This document shows, in pieces, positions 1 to 13,911 of a stretch of 49,479 nucleotides of DNA. The DNA lies in NCBI RefSeq assembly GCF_963678635.1, contig NW_026971091.1, positions 1 through 49,479 on the forward strand, read 5' to 3'. The position numbers and the translations under genes were made by a program. Each line of letters opens with the position of its first letter. Position 1 is the stretch's first letter. This stretch comes from Symsagittifera roscoffensis. Lineage: Eukaryota > Xenacoelomorpha > Acoela > Convolutidae. Under the pieces are notes generated by a model, which was given only the letters and a program-made list of their open reading frames with translations, had not been told where the DNA came from and ran no database searches.

Positions 1-3000
1 TGGGGTGTGAAGATTGGGGGACACGTGGATGAACATCCTACAGTAGGGTAAACTTTAAATATTGCAAAAAATATAATCAATTTTTGTGGATTATATAAAC
101 AGAAAAAAAACGAAATAAGTGTAGTGAAATATGGATTATAATCGATTCTAATGGATTATAAATGATGGTTGGATATTGAAAGTTATCGAATAAAATCTAC
201 TAAAAATACACTTTTATGGTTAGATGGGTATTGAAAATTATTTATATGGGTTAAGTTTTTGCCGCTATAATACATCATTATAGATTTTTTTTTCAATGAA
301 ATTCTAGTGGGTATTGTATTTTCCTATTTTGGCTTTCCTAGTATGAATGAGTAATTGAGAACGTAAAGAATACGTAGGAAATATATTTTTTCGGACCTTA
401 ATTGGTTTTTGAACTCCAAAAAAAGTCAATTGGAAGATAAAATATTTGGTTAAAAAAACCGCTATCCTTAAAGTTGTTTTTGCTCCGCCAAAGAGTTTTT
501 TAAAAGAAAACCGAGTTTCTGACCAGAATTTAACGCGATAAAAACCTTATATAATCGAGTGTTCTCCATGAAATTTTAGTGCGGTAAGTTACTTATATGT
601 TAGCTGCAAGTTGTTCTGTTAGCTAACGATTAACCTATGGATTCGTAATTTTTTTCGCACTATAGTTATATGTTGTGGTGACCGCTCGACTAACCTAAAG
701 CTCGATAAACAAGCATAAATATATATATATATATTGAAAGTTTCGAACTTGGAAGACAAATATTGTCTGGAGACTTAATTTGCAATTTTTTCTTAGTGTT
801 TTGACCAAAAATTTGATCAGAGATCTAATTTGGTTCTATAATCAAACAATGACTCAGTTTTAACACCGCCTTTGTAAGTAAAATTGCTCAAAACTGCTTC
901 AATCCTTTTTTATAAAGAAAACTGAAAAAAAAATCCAGTAAAATACGTTTCTTCTCTTAACAAATAAAGTTCAATTTTCACGAAAAGTTTCCAGTAAAAT
1001 TTGACCAAGCGATTTGATATTCAAAATAAAATTTTCAAAAGTATCTAAATACATTAATTATGTTTTTTAAACAAAAAAACGTTTTGTTATCAGAAAAAAG
1101 AATGTTCAATCATTCTCTTTAAAATATTCTTGTTAGACGTTTTACAAATTTTATGATGTTTAAATAAATGTACTTATATTTCATGCTTAAATAGAACAAA
1201 AAATCCCACGTAAAAAATGAACGCATCTTTTCAAAAATCTCAATTTGAAATGGTTACTGTTTTGCAGCTCAATTTTTTTTTTGGAATTTGGAGGTTTGGT
1301 CTCTACTTGCGATATTTCAGGATTAGTTTAAAAAACAACGTTACTGTAAGTGACTCTTATAAAAAATGAGTAGGCACAGCAGAAAAGCGAGTCAAAGACT
1401 TTAAAAAGAAGCTTCTTTACTTTTAATTTTTTCTCCAAATTACTTTGAACAATCGTGATATTTTGTCAACTTTTATTCCGTATCCAGTTTCAAGCTATAA
1501 AAACTGATATGGTTTTAACACCTTTTTTTCTAAAGTCGAGAGCAAAAACAAAGTAATCGCTGTTTTTTTGGCAATAGAATTTCAATAAATTTAAATCGAT
1601 GATAACGATTTTTAGTTTTTCTGTTTTTCGATGAAATTACTATCAGTTCTTGTCGCTCGTTGTTTATCACATTTTCTTTTTTTGTTGTGTTTTAGTTATA
1701 TGAGCATGAGAAAAGATATAAAATAAATGGTTAGAGTCTTGGTATGATTTTGTTATATGTTAAAACCGTTCTTTCAGAGCACGGTAAGTTTTTCGGGATA
1801 AAATAACATATGACCGATGGATGCCTTCAAGATGTTCACTTTTTGATTATTATAGTCCAATGAAATATGGCGGCCTCAAAAAAAGCAGTTTCACCTAGAG
1901 GCCCCACTTCAACTGCATTTGAGAATCGAGCTAGGCCACGCACAAAGTTTTTAAACGTTTTTATTTTAAAAAAAAAAGTTTTTTTTTCGGTCTATCGTAT
2001 CCCCTTCAATCTATGCTTTCTGCAAATTAGCTATGAGCTAGTCAAATTTTTTGAAATCTTTTTGTGATATATACAGTTTGATTGCCACTCGTTGTTTGAA
2101 TCGTAAAGATTTCTTAGGACCAGTTCAGATATTTTCAGTTGAGAGCTGAAAGAGATGAAAAAAATCGTTCCTTGATGTCGGTGTGGTAATGAGACGAAAA
2201 CAAATTTCAAGCCGCAAATTCCAAGTCGATCACATGTCTTTACGGGGTGACGTCGCCAATAAGCAGTGTAATTGCGGTTAGTAATCTGTTATACGTTGAT
2301 GAGCGTATTTTTTCTTGTTGAGCAGGGCGTAGACGTATGGCGGATAAAATTGTGATATGTATAGTGTAGAGCTGCTCAAACTGACCGGGATATATTTTGA
2401 AAAAACCATCCACAAGCTAGAATTGGTTGTAAAGTTTTAGTTTGTTTAGTTTCTCAGTCTCGCCAAAAGCAATCTGCTCTCCGGATCTTTTTTTCCACTC
2501 TCGAAAAGACAAAATTAGTTAAAACGATCCGGTATTTTGAAATGACGGTCATCCGTCTGTGGCATTAGTGGACAGGTCTGTTGTTTGCTTACTTCTGTTT
2601 AGGGTTTGATGATCCGAATGTTTACCGGATTCAGTTGATTCCTGACTGTCTTTTTCTTGTGCTGAATTAGCTGTCGAGATTCTGAGCGTCCTACGTTGAG
2701 TCCGCGACTATGCTCCTCGCTGTTTGAATTTTTATCGCCACCGCATGTAAGCAAAGTTTTTGGGCTCTTACAAGATCTCCATTGACTGCAGCGCCATTGT
2801 TGTTTTTTTTTGTTTCGTGCTTCTTTTGAAAATTATTGGAGTCAAAGATAGTAATAAAAACATTTTAACTATCCAATGAGTCAAAAATTGAAGTTATGAA
2901 AGCAGCATGTATACGTTTTTAATTGAGCTGTTCTAATTCAATAACATAATAACTTTAACTTAAACACATGCTGCCAGTATGTTAATACAAGAAAAAAGCG

Positions 3001-3398
3001 TTCTTTTTGATTTTGGTTATCTTAAACTTGCTTTGCCCATAAACAGCGTGAATCTAATATGGCATCATTACTCTTGATTTTTTTAATCACAGTTTGAACA
3101 TAACTTTTTCTTAATTTATGCTCTTTTTTGTTCATAATTCTCGGGACCTTTTTAATTGGCATGGAATCGTATGGGCGATTTGAGTATATAGTACTTTTTG
3201 TTACAGTACCTTTTGGCTTGGGAGTTTTTGATACGATATATTTCGCCCTGACACCCTATCATGTGAAAAAAAAAATAAATCAGTTTGAGAAAAAAACAAG
3301 TTTTCGAAAACATTTGCAGGCTTTCGTACGAATGTTTCAGCTTGATCAGCCATCCTGTCTTTTTTCTCACTCTTCATGCAAATGAAATTTTTTGAATA
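1..3398. other. AT-rich host DNA without a recognisable gene
   Basis: This stretch is rich in A and T runs. The few short open frames in it (for example 1867-2067 on the plus strand and 3128-3385 on either strand) overlap each other on opposite strands or consist of low-complexity codons. The 3128-3385 plus frame reads like hydrophobic membrane segments but has no recognisable family motif. I see no RNA gene, no transposon terminus and no sequence shared with the repeats that begin at 3399. Confidence 0.6.
719..734. repeat. Short AT dinucleotide run
   Basis: A run of about eight AT units inside AT-rich DNA. It is a plain microsatellite with no visible function. Confidence 0.8.
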
Positions 3399-4574
3399 TG
3401 GCTGAGTGTGCAACTTCGCAGGAACACTTTGTAACCAGCGATTGACTTCAATTCGATTTCGTTCTCAAAAAACGTTTGAACCATTGAAACAACTATCTGT
3501 TTTTTTTCTTATCTTAATTGCATCGAAAGGTTGCTTCGCTGATTTTAATTTGTCAATTTATTCCTATTGGCGCAGGTTGGCCTCCATACACCGGAAGCTT
3601 TTCATTCAATTCAAAAGATCAAGTGTATGTAAAAAAGCTTGTCATGGAATTTTCGTAAAATTTCGAAAAAAAAGGTTGAAAAAAAAACTAAAACTAATTT
3701 CTTCGACTGTTTGATTCTAATAAAACAGTCTGGTGTTCGGTTGTCGAGCTTTTTTTTCAAAAAAATGTTTATTGTACAAGTCACATATCTGGAAAATGAA
3801 TGACTACTTTTTCTATTCCAAGTAATTTTGAAACTGCAAATCGAATTTACTCAAACAGAAGTTTCCAAAAAAGATTTGGACTTCAAATTTAATTTTTGTG
3901 TGTACATAACTTGGTCGTGGATACACTGATGATAGATTCCTTTTCTTTCCAGAAGTTTTTTCAAAAACGCTGAAAACTTCTATTTCTAAAATAGCAATCG
4001 AGAAAAAATTTTGCCAAAGTTTGAAATTTTGTTACTTTCCTTATATCTTTTGTGAAAGACAGCACGAAGACGTTTCAGATCGTTTTCTATATATTGTATA
4101 TGCAGACCGTACAATCTTTGGTGCTTTGAGTAAATCAAGCTCTTTGTAACTTATGTTTGTTAACGAACACAACCAAAAAATTTAAGAAATACAATTTGGA
4201 AAAAAAAATTTGGTTAACGTGAAAAAACGTGTCATACAATTTTCATAATTGGAAGAAAGCTAGTCATAGAGGTTTTATACATTTTTTTGTACGAATGGAA
4301 GTGTATTGTAAGAAGTTTTTAGATAAAAAGAAATTGTATGAAAAAAGTTTTGGTCAACCCGGGAGTTTGTACAAACATTCATGATCAACTCCTGCAACTT
4401 AACTGCGTGAAAACAATATTATGAGTAGCTGTAACTTCGAAATGGAGTTTCATTTTGAATTTTTTAATGTTTTTGCATTTATTCGATTACCTTTATTCAT
4501 AAATAATTCAAAAATTTTTGCAATTGTTCTCGGAATTGGAGTTATTTCTTGGTTTAAGGTCGCCGGGGGGATAA

Positions 4575-4706
4575 CCGGCTCTAAATTTCGTATAGAGTCC
4601 TACCCTCTGTCGGCAAGCTCGCAACACGGTGGCGAGACAACCGGCTCTAAATTTCGTAAAGAGTCCTACCCTCTGTTGGCAAGCTCGCAACACGTTGGCC
4701 CGACTG
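4575..4706. repeat. Two 66-bp direct repeats (empty-site equivalent of the retrotransposon target)
   Basis: A GC-richer segment beginning ccggctctaaatttcg occurs twice with a 66-bp period (starts at 4575 and 4641). The same pair exists in unit 2, where the giant retrotransposon sits inside the first copy. Position 4575-4706 therefore shows what the target looked like before insertion. Confidence 0.75.
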
Positions 4707-5795
4707 CGGCGGTCACTATTATTGGCTGAATTGTCTCTGGCTTAATTGTCTGCTTACTTTTGGCTGAATTGTGTGAATTTCAAATCTCCTGAATTGTCTT
4801 TTGCCGAATTGTCTAGACGCGGATCCGAATATAGTGAGAAAAAAAATTAAACTCAAATCGATTTCAAATGAGGTCTAATTATTTAAAAGATCGAAAATTA
4901 AAATTTTATAATCGATTTAAAATACATTTCATAGTTGGTGGATGCACTGGAAATTCAATACCGACAGCATTAGTCCACAAAATCCCTTACAATCACTTTT
5001 TTCAACTTAGATAGAAGAATTTTTTTGCGGCAGAAGTTGATCGTAACTTGACGTTGCTTTCGCTTTTTAGTTAGCTTACTTATCATATTAATTTTGGTTT
5101 ACAAAAAAAGACTGATTGTTATTATTTTGGGGCCTAAATTATTCGAAAAGCTTGTTAAGTTATTGAACTAAACTGATTAAACAGAAAACTGTTCACTTCT
5201 GAAATTACTCTGAACTCGGATCAAATCACAAATGATAATTTTTTGAAAAAAATCCGAAGCTTTCCCGTGAGATTGTTAAGAGAGTTTGGATTGCTGCTAA
5301 TGTGATCTAACACTACAAAGTTTTTTATGAGAACCATCATTAAGATGCAAAAATATCAATTACTCAGACCAAGAGGTGATTTTAACGCTTCAGAGTGCGA
5401 GAACTGGGCCAAAATTTTTTATCAAGTTTCAGTATTCATCTTTGAGGAACAAAAATTGACCACCTACAAAAAAAAATAGCCCTAATGTCACAGCTTGTGG
5501 AGAGTAAGTTTATATAAAGTTCTTTGGATTATACCTGCAAAGCTCTCGAAAAATCTATTGGTAGGTTTTCAAAGTAGGACACTGCGAGGCGGAGGAAGAT
5601 TGCATAATCAAGTTCCATTCTTCCTCGAAACAATTCTCTCATTCTGCGATTTCTTAAAATCTGGCAAAAGCACATGTATTTCTCTAAACGGCGCGAGAGA
5701 TCTCTTGGGAGGAAATAATCCTATCCTCTCGAATTTAAACACATTTCAAAAACATCAGGAATTTCGGAAAAAGGCTGTCTGTGAAAAGCGTCTAT

Positions 5796-6116
5796 CTAGT
5801 CTGCGGCTTTCTGGTTTGTCATTTTTGTAATGAGTTTTTTCGGATGAACAGCTGCAGCAGTTGCGGGAAAGAAAATATAACCGAGTCTGGCGCCATAAGC
5901 TATGTTGGAAAATGAATCCCTGACTCCAGAGGTACTGTCCTTACCAAAGAAAGGGCCCAAGCCATTCTTCGTAGGTATTCTGCTTTGTGTTCCTGAAAGA
6001 TCACAAAGATTTGGCCAAAGGAACAATGACTTTGGAAGAGCGTTCGTAACTGATTTGGAAACTATTGTGGCTGAGCAAAATCCAACGCGAGAGTTTCTGG
6101 CAAAGAAATTTGTCAC
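5796..6116 (-). pseudogene. Antisense open segment of unknown family, copy A
   Basis: A 106-residue antisense open frame with mixed, protein-like composition (for example the run GPFFGKDSTSGV). Equivalent frames exist at 10659-10979 and, shortened, at 41784-42014. In the third copy an indel of 12 bases removes codons without breaking the frame and most changes are conservative, which hints that this was once coding. I do not recognise the family. The overlapping plus-strand frame 5902-6138 is also open but looks like a shadow. There is no start context or exon structure I can defend. Confidence 0.3.
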
Positions 6117-6598
6117 TTGCAGCGATCCAGAGCCGTAATTTTGCGGGTAGAGATTTCAGTTTTTTCTAAACTGTAATACTTAGCCAACTCTTTGTAGTCT
6201 GAAACAGTTTTTGATCCGACATCTTCAGCTCACCAGCCTTATCCGGGGAGCAGTTTCTCAGCTATTAATGTCAATGATAAGGAACTACTTTTGATGGAGC
6301 AATGTCACACTGGTGATAATTTCTGCAATCGTGGCTGTAAGGAGTCCAGTGTTAAAACTACGTTCAAATAACCCACTCTAGGGGTATGCTCTATATATCC
6401 CGTCTGGAGCCAGAAATAGAATGAATCAGGGACGAGACGAAACCACTATTAACAGAAACAAACGGAACCAATGTCGTCAAGAGTCAACAAGACTACAGCA
6501 ACAACAACAACCATAGAAAACGGTTTGTACATACACTTATATGGTCACATCGGCTAGTCGTTACTCAAGAAATAAGGATCTTGTTAACTAATTACCTT

Positions 6599-6928
6599 TT
6601 ATAACTGTATGGGGCCATATCTTTTCAAAGGTTTGCTTGGAGATGAAATTTTAGATAACGTCAACAAATAAGAACGCGACAATGTATTTCTGAGATATAC
6701 AAAATCAAAATTCGTTACCAGGTATACCATTACCAGGAAAGGGCATTGATAGTTAACAGGAACCACTTTAAAACACTTGGATTTTTTTTGGGGGGGTACA
6801 AGTATGATAGTTGGGTCCTTAAGTTTCAAGATGAGAAGATAATTTTCAGGCCTTAATTCAAAAAAGTGGTTAGCCTTCGTCCACTTTAGTTTTTTGTGGG
6901 ACTCAATTACATCTTTCATAAAAATCAT
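6599..6928 (-). pseudogene. Antisense open segment of unknown family (copy A), with relatives at 11461-11790 and 42748-43008
   Basis: A 109-residue antisense frame with a charged first half (KLKWTKANHFFELRPENY) and a hydrophobic second half. It is repeated at 11461-11790 with two substitutions. It is present at 42748-43008, where the downstream part is lost through a deletion of about 340 bp. The conserved core reads like a real protein segment, but I recognise no family. An adjacent antisense frame (7004-7186) lies upstream and may be the preceding part of the same degraded gene. Confidence 0.3.
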
Positions 6929-7348
6929 ACTTGAATCATTTCAGGGCAAAAATGAGTCTGGTTGGTTCGCAGATGACACCCTCGGCATAATGCCGATCAG
7001 TTTTCAACAGGAAAAATGAGAGTGGGCGGAATAGCTGTTTACGGTCTCACAGATCTTTGCCAATGACATTGCGCTTTTCAATAACATGGGTTCGAGTGAC
7101 AATTGATTTTCATCATTGATTCCACAAATGGGTTCATCAAATTGATTCCACAAAATGTTCCGCAGATTGTAGCTAGATATCCGCAATTTGATTTAACCAG
7201 GTTGAACACAGCTATAGCTAGAATTAAGAAACGCGTAATTTGAAAATAAATACTTAACCAATTTCAGGGGAATCTACGAACAAATCTAAATCATCAGTTA
7301 ACTAATTTCGTGAGTATTCTTTTTTGAAAACAAATAAATATAAACGTT

Positions 7349-7642
7349 TTGACTAAGAAGGTCATTTTGATTCTTGAATTTATTTTTCCGATTCAAAATG
7401 AACGAATACTCAGCTTTTTCATACCTATTAGATTTACCATCAGCCCTCAAATTCTCATAAATGTACTGTTATATGCTTTGAGTAGCTTTGTCATTCAGTC
7501 AGTCAATGCGCTAGAAATAATCACTTTAATTATGTCAATTCGTTATGTCATTATACAAAACAAAAACAATGATTTCAGGACAGGAGTAACAACAACTTCC
7601 TTTAGATGGAAAATTACGTTATATGTTATGGTTGACTTTTGA
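7349..7642 (+). pseudogene. Multi-pass membrane-protein-like fragment (copies at 12211-12504 and 43345-43671)
   Basis: A 97-residue plus-strand frame with three hydrophobic stretches separated by short polar loops. It is repeated at 12211-12504 and at 43345-43671, where it runs on to 108 residues. Substitutions between copies are mostly conservative. The pattern recalls an internal piece of a serpentine-receptor-type membrane protein, but no signature motif is visible and the start codon lies in a run of alternatives. An upstream tttcag at about 7263 could be an acceptor. Treat it as an unidentified, possibly broken exon. Confidence 0.25.
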
Positions 7643-9049
7643 ATTACCTTCATTGCAGCAGTTTTTACAACCCAGCTTAAAACGACAGATCCATTTTCTA
7701 ATAATTAACACGATCGAAAAAAAAACTTACATACTTTTGTTCAGAACCACTGTCAAAACTTGCCAGGGTTTCTGTATGGGGCTAATCTGACGCTTTAAAA
7801 AATGAGAGATGAGAAACTAAATTCTTGAATCAGAGATTAACATGTTTCTCGAAAGTCGTTATGTTCTTGATTGTCCTTATGGCACTTAAAACGCCTAAAT
7901 TGGTCGCTCAGTCTGTTGTGCTGTTCTGAGGTCAGCATCCTGGTGAGTAGGGGTCGTACTAGTCCCACTGATTAGAGCAAAGCTTACTAATAACTTTTCT
8001 AAAAACACTTGAATCTAGAAAAGCAGCTAAAAAAATTCGGCTGAGTGCACGCTGTTTAAAAATTGCACGCTGTTCACACTGTTCTAAGTGCCCTGCGCGT
8101 TTTAAATAGCTCTGTCCCACTCATCTCCGATACTGCCGCTCAGCCCCCCACGAGAACAACTCCAGTGTTCTGTTGGACCTAATCTTACTATTAACAATTA
8201 TTAAACCATTTAAATCTAAAAAAGCAGCCAAATTAAATTTCGGCTAAGTGCAAGCCGTTCAAAATAGTAAATTTGGTTAAAACAACATTTGAAGTAGCGA
8301 ATTTTCCCCGTTAATTTTTTTGTTATATCAACATAATATGCAGGTCCTTGAATTGTTTGTGTTTAACTGCCGTCAATCAACACTTCTGCAGTCTTGTCTC
8401 CTTAGTCAAAGCGCAGTTGCTCGATAGGTGCAATGTCTCTCAAGGCTAAAAGTTCGACCAATTTTCAGCTATGCCAGGAATTACATCATATATTTTCGTT
8501 TTGGCCTCGTTTTTCATCCGGATGACGTGGTTCGCCAAAAGACCCAGGCAAATATCCACTTATGAGAGTGGCAGTCGTCACTTAAAGCGTCGATCACTCG
8601 CCTTGGAGGAATCGCAGCCTCCAAAACTTATTCAAAAAGAGTTCCTATTGGGAGGCTGTACTGGCCGGCATTGATGTTGGTGCTTACTTTGGGGTGGTAA
8701 TCAACCAACACGTCATCTTTCTTGAATGGTTGCAATTCAACCAAACGTGGTAAAAACGATAGTCTATGATTATATCAGAAACGAAACAAAAACAAATGGC
8801 TATATCAAAATTAGTAAACACAGTTTATCGAGTCAATCAAATTGGAAGCACCTCTTCCATATATGAGAAAGTTCACAATACATATACCGACCTAGCTCCG
8901 AAACACTGCACCTTTCTAAAACTCCTCCCAAACCTCAATTGGATAGCTTTCCATGGCAGTGTAATTTCTTGGCAGTGGATTTCTCAAGCAGCGGAAACTT
9001 TTCTTTGATCCATTCTTCAGCAGCTTTCACACATCGTCAACCGCGGACT

Positions 9050-9723
9050 TCATGTCAAGGACTGCACACATATGATTTGAGAAAACATTTTACATTTACT
9101 CGACAGCTCATGAGATGTCGTCAACTGCTGAATGAAGATCTGTGCGCGCTGTTTCCGGTGGGATATACGATGTGTGTCTTGTCGGGACCGCACTGCCTGC
9201 AAAACCCCTTTGTGCGTGTATCCGTCAAACTTCTGACAGGCTAAGGTACCTTGTTTCTTCAGCTTCTCCATCTTGAACCTAAGGCTGGTAGACGAAGGCG
9301 TAAGCTTTGCAACCTTAAGTGCGAGAGAACGCTTCGTCTGCTCCAGTTTTATGATGCTAGCCTAGAAAAATGAAATTGATTACCTATTGTTTTCTATGCT
9401 GCAGTGGCACTCAAGGAAGGATTCTAGTTTGATAAATAAATCTCTTCGGACAACATTAAAAAGTTACAATGTTTTAACTGGCGTTTGAACTGATTGACTT
9501 GTGAGGCAAACCAGAACACCGCGTTCCCAAATGAATTGACGAAAAACAGTTGATTTTTCACCAGGCTTTTGGTGTCCCGAAAAGCACCAAGAATCAAGTA
9601 GCTCATTTTGCTCTTCTTCAAATGGGTCTGGTCTTCGTAAAGTACATTTTGATAAATTTTACCCGCCAGACATAATGTCTGTGGGTAACGCGAGAAGTTG
9701 ACACTACGAAAACGAGTCATCAA
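9050..9723 (-). pseudogene. Degraded antisense gene fragment, copy A
   Basis: Two antisense frames, 9424-9723 (99 residues) and 9050-9271 (73 residues), lie in different frames with an in-frame stop and a frame change between them. The third copy (45045-45718) reads on through the stop that ends the first frame here. Both parts look protein-like, the first mixed and the second strongly basic, and both are conserved in all three copies. The family is not recognised. Read together they suggest one old gene on the minus strand. Confidence 0.35.
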
Positions 9724-10658
9724 ATTGAGTCATCCTTATTTTTTTCAAATCAGTTTTTTTTTACTTGAAAAGATACATGCTGCTTCTATGATCAGCTCCA
9801 CGGTTTCGTCATTGTTCCTTCTGTCCTCTATGTTGCCAAAAGTCTGGACAACAGCATGTACGGTGGTGTTGATTATCGTTTTTTCGTGTACCTGTTCATG
9901 CGAAAACAAACGTGATAATGGCCCTGAAGAATCCCAATCGTTCCTTGGGGCCCAAGGTCCCGTTTCAAAAAAAGACTGATTGTTATTATTTTGGGGCCTA
10001 AATTATTCGAAAAGCTTGTTAAGTTATTGAACTAAACTGATTAAACAGAAAACTGTTCACTTCTGAAATTACTCTGAACTCGGATCAAATCACAAATGAT
10101 AATTTTTTGAAAAAAATCCGAAGCTTTCCCGTGAGATTGTTAAGAGAGTTTGGATTGCTGCTAATGTGATCTAACACTACAAAGTTTTTTATGAGAACCA
10201 TCATTAAGATGCAAAAATATCAATTACTCAGACCAAGAGGTGATTTTAACGCTTCAGAGTGCGAGAACTGGGCCAAAATTTTTTATCAAGTTTCAGTATT
10301 CATCTTTGAGGAACAAAAATTGACCACCTACAAAAAAAATAGCCCTAATGTCACAGCTTGTGGAGAGTAAGTTTATATAAAGTTCTTTGGATTATACCTG
10401 CAAAGCTCTCGAAAAATCGATTGGTAGGTTTTCAAAGTAGGACACTGCGAGGCGGAGGAAGATTGCATAATCAAGTTCCATTCTTCCTCGAAACAATTCT
10501 CTCATTCTGCGATTTCTTAAAATCTGGCAAAAGCACATGTATTTCTCTAAACGGCGCGAGAGATCTCTTGGGAGGAAATAATCCTATCCTCTCGAATTTA
10601 AACACATTTCAAAAACATCAGGAATTTCGGAAAAAGGCTGTCTGTGAAAAGCGTCTAT

Positions 10659-10979
10659 CTAGTCTGCGGCTTTCTGGTTTGTCATTTTTGTAATGAGTTT
10701 TTTCGGATGAACAGCTGCAGCAGTTGCGGGAAAGAAAATATAACCGAGTCTGGCGCCATAAGCTATGTTGGAAAATGAATCCCTGACTCCAGAGGTACTG
10801 TCCTTACCAAAGAAAGGGCCCAAGCCATTCTTCGTAGGTATTCTGCTTTGTGTTCCTGAAAGATCACAAAGATTTGGCCAAAGGAACAATGACTTTGGAA
10901 GAGCGTTCGTAACTGATTTGGAAACTATTGTGGCTGAGCAAAATCCAACGCGAGAGTTTCTGGCAAAGAAATTTGTCAC
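10659..10979 (-). pseudogene. Antisense open segment of unknown family, copy B
   Basis: The same 106-residue antisense frame as at 5796-6116, unchanged in protein sequence, carried along by the tandem duplication. Function unknown. Confidence 0.3.
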
Positions 10980-13911
10980 TTGCAGCGATCCAGAGCCGTA
11001 ATTTTGCGGGTAGAGATTTCAGTTTTTTCTAAACTGTAATACTTAGCCAACTCTTTGTAGTCTGAAACAGTTTTTGATCCGACATCTTCAGCTCACCAGC
11101 CTTATCCGGGGAGCAGTTTCTCAGCTATTAATGTCAATGATAAGGAACTACTTTTGATGGAGCAATGTCACACTGGTGATAATTTCTGCAATCGTGGCTG
11201 TAAGGAGTCCAGTGTTAAAACTACGTTCAAATAACCCACTCTAGGGGTATGCTCTATATATCCCGTCGGGAGCCAGAAATAGAATGAATCAGGGACGAGA
11301 CGAAACCACTATTAACAGAAACAAACGGAACCAATGTCGTCAAGAGTCAACAAGACTACAGCAACAACAACAACCATAGAAAACGGTTTGTACATACACT
11401 TATATGGTCACATCGGCTAGTCGTTACTCAAGAAATAAGGATCTTGTTAACTAATTACCTTTATAACTGTATGGGGCCATATCTTTTCAAAGGTTTGCTT
11501 GGAGATGAAATTTTAGATAACGCCAACAAATAAGAACGCGACAATGTATTTCTGAGATATACAAAATCAAAATTCGTTACCAGGTATACCATTACCAGGA
11601 AAGGGCATTGATAGTTAACAAGAACCACTTTAAAACACTTGGATTTTTTTTGGGGGGGTACAAGTATGATAGTTGGGTCCTTAAGTTTCAAGATGAGAAG
11701 ATAATTTTCAGGCCTTAATTCAAAAAAGTGGTTAGCCTTCGTCCACTTGAGTTTTTTGTGGGACTCAATTACATCTTTCATAAAAATCATACTTGAATCA
11801 TTTCAGGGCAAAAATGAGTCTGGTTGGCTCGCAGATGACACCCTCGGCATAATGCCGATCAGTTTTCAACAGGAAAAATGAGAGTGGGCGGAATAGCTGT
11901 TTACGGTCTCACAGATCTTTGCCAATGACATTGCGCTTTTCAATAACATGGGTTCGAGTGACAATTTATTTTCATCATTGATTCCACAAATGGGTTCATC
12001 AAATTGATTCCACAAAATGTTCCGCAGATTGTAGCTAGATATCCGCAATTTGATTTAACCAGGTTGAACACAGCTATAGCTAGAATTAAGAAACGCGTAA
12101 TTTGAAAATAAATACTTAACCAATTTCAGTGGAATCTACGAACAAATCTAAATCATCAGTTAACTAATTTCGTGAGTATTCTTTTTTGAAAACAAATAAA
12201 TATAAACGTTTTGACTAAGAAGGCCATTTTGATTCTTGAATTTATTTTTCCGATTCAAAATGAACGAATACTCAGCTTTTTCATACCTGTTAGATTTACC
12301 ATCAGCCCTCAAATTCTTATGAATGTACTGTTATATGCTTTGAGTAGCTTTGTCATTCAGTCAGTCAATGCGCTAGAAATAATCACTTTAATTATGTCAA
12401 TTCGTTATGTCATTATACAAAACAAAAACAATGATTTCAGGACAGGAGTAACAACAACTTCCTTTAGATGGAAAATTACGTTATATGTTATGGTTGACTT
12501 TTGAATTACCTTCATTGCAGCAGTTTTTACAACCCAGCTTAAAACGAGAGATCCATTTTCTAATAATTAACACGATCGAAAAAAAAACTTACATACTTTT
12601 GTTCAGAACCACTGTCAAAACTTGCCAGGGTTTCTGTATGGGGCTAATCTGACGCTTTAAAAAATGAGAGATGAGAAACTAAATTCTTGAATCAGAGATT
12701 AACATGTTTCTCGAAAGTCGTTATGTTCTTGATTGTCGTTATGGCACTAAAAACGCCTAAATTGGTCTCTCAGTCTGTTGTGCTGTTCTGAGGTCAGCAT
12801 CCTGGTGAGTAGGGGTCATACTAGTCCCACTGATTAGAGCAAAGCTTACTAATAACTTTTCTAAAAACACTTGAATCTAGAAAAGCAGCTAAAAAAATTC
12901 GGCTGAGTGCACGCTGTTTAAAAATTGCACGCTGTTCACACTGTTCTAAGTGCCCTGCGCGTTTTAAATAGCTCTGTCCCACTCATCTCCGATACTGCCG
13001 CTCAGCCCCCCACGAGAACAACTCCAGTGTTCTGTTGGACCTAATCTTACTATTAACAATTATTAAACCATTTAAATCTAAAAAAGCAGCCAAATTAAAT
13101 TTCGGCTAAGTGCAAGCCGTTCAAAATAGTAAATTTGGTTAAAACAACATTTGAAGTAGCGAATTTTCCCCGTTAATTTTTTTGTTATATCAACATAATA
13201 TGCAGGTCCTTGAATTGTTTGTGTTTAACTGCCGTCAATCAACACTTCTGCAGTCTTGTCTCCTTAGTCAAAGCGCAGTTGCTCGATAGGTGCAATGTCT
13301 CTCAAGGCTAAAAGTTCGACCAATTTTCAGCTATGCCAGGAATTACATCATATATTTTCGTTTTGGCCTCGTTTTTCATCCGGATGACGTGGTTCGCCAA
13401 AAGACCCAGGCAAATATCCACTTATGAGAGTGGCAGTCGTCACTTAAAGCGTCGATCACTCGCCTTGGAGGAATCGCAGCCTCCAAAACTTATTCAAAAA
13501 GAGTTCCTATTGGGAGGCTGTACTGGCCGGCATTGATGTTGGTGCTTACTTTGGGGTGGTAATCAACCAACACGTCATCTTTCTTGAATGGTTGCAATTC
13601 AACCAAACGTGGTAAAAACGATAGTCTATGATTATATCAGAAACGAAACAAAAACAAATGGCTATATCAAAATTAGTAAACACAGTTTATCGAGTCAATC
13701 AAATTGGAAGCACCTCTTCCATATATGAGAAAGATCACAATACATATACCGACCTAGCTCCGAAACACTGCACCTTTCTAAAACTCCTCCCAAACCTCAA
13801 TTGGATAGCTTTCCATGGCAGTGTAATTTCTTGGCAGTGGATTTCTCAAGCAGCGGAAACTTTTCTTTGATCCATTCTTCAGCAGCTTTCACACATCGTC
13901 AACCGCGGACT

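Larger units (their letters stand above)
5103..9966. repeat. 4.86-kb block, copy A of a tandem duplication
   Basis: The block begins with seven A residues followed by gactgattg and ends with ggtcccgtttc. It is followed immediately by an almost identical second copy. Differences between copies A and B are single substitutions and single-base length changes in A runs. A one-base (C) overlap is all the homology visible at the junction. Confidence 0.9.

Noticed and set aside
9355-9385. A very short intron in the antisense fragment (GT...AG of about 22 bases)
   Set aside because: The frame reads through it as sense codons apart from one stop that is a Trp codon in the third copy, so a nonsense mutation explains it better.
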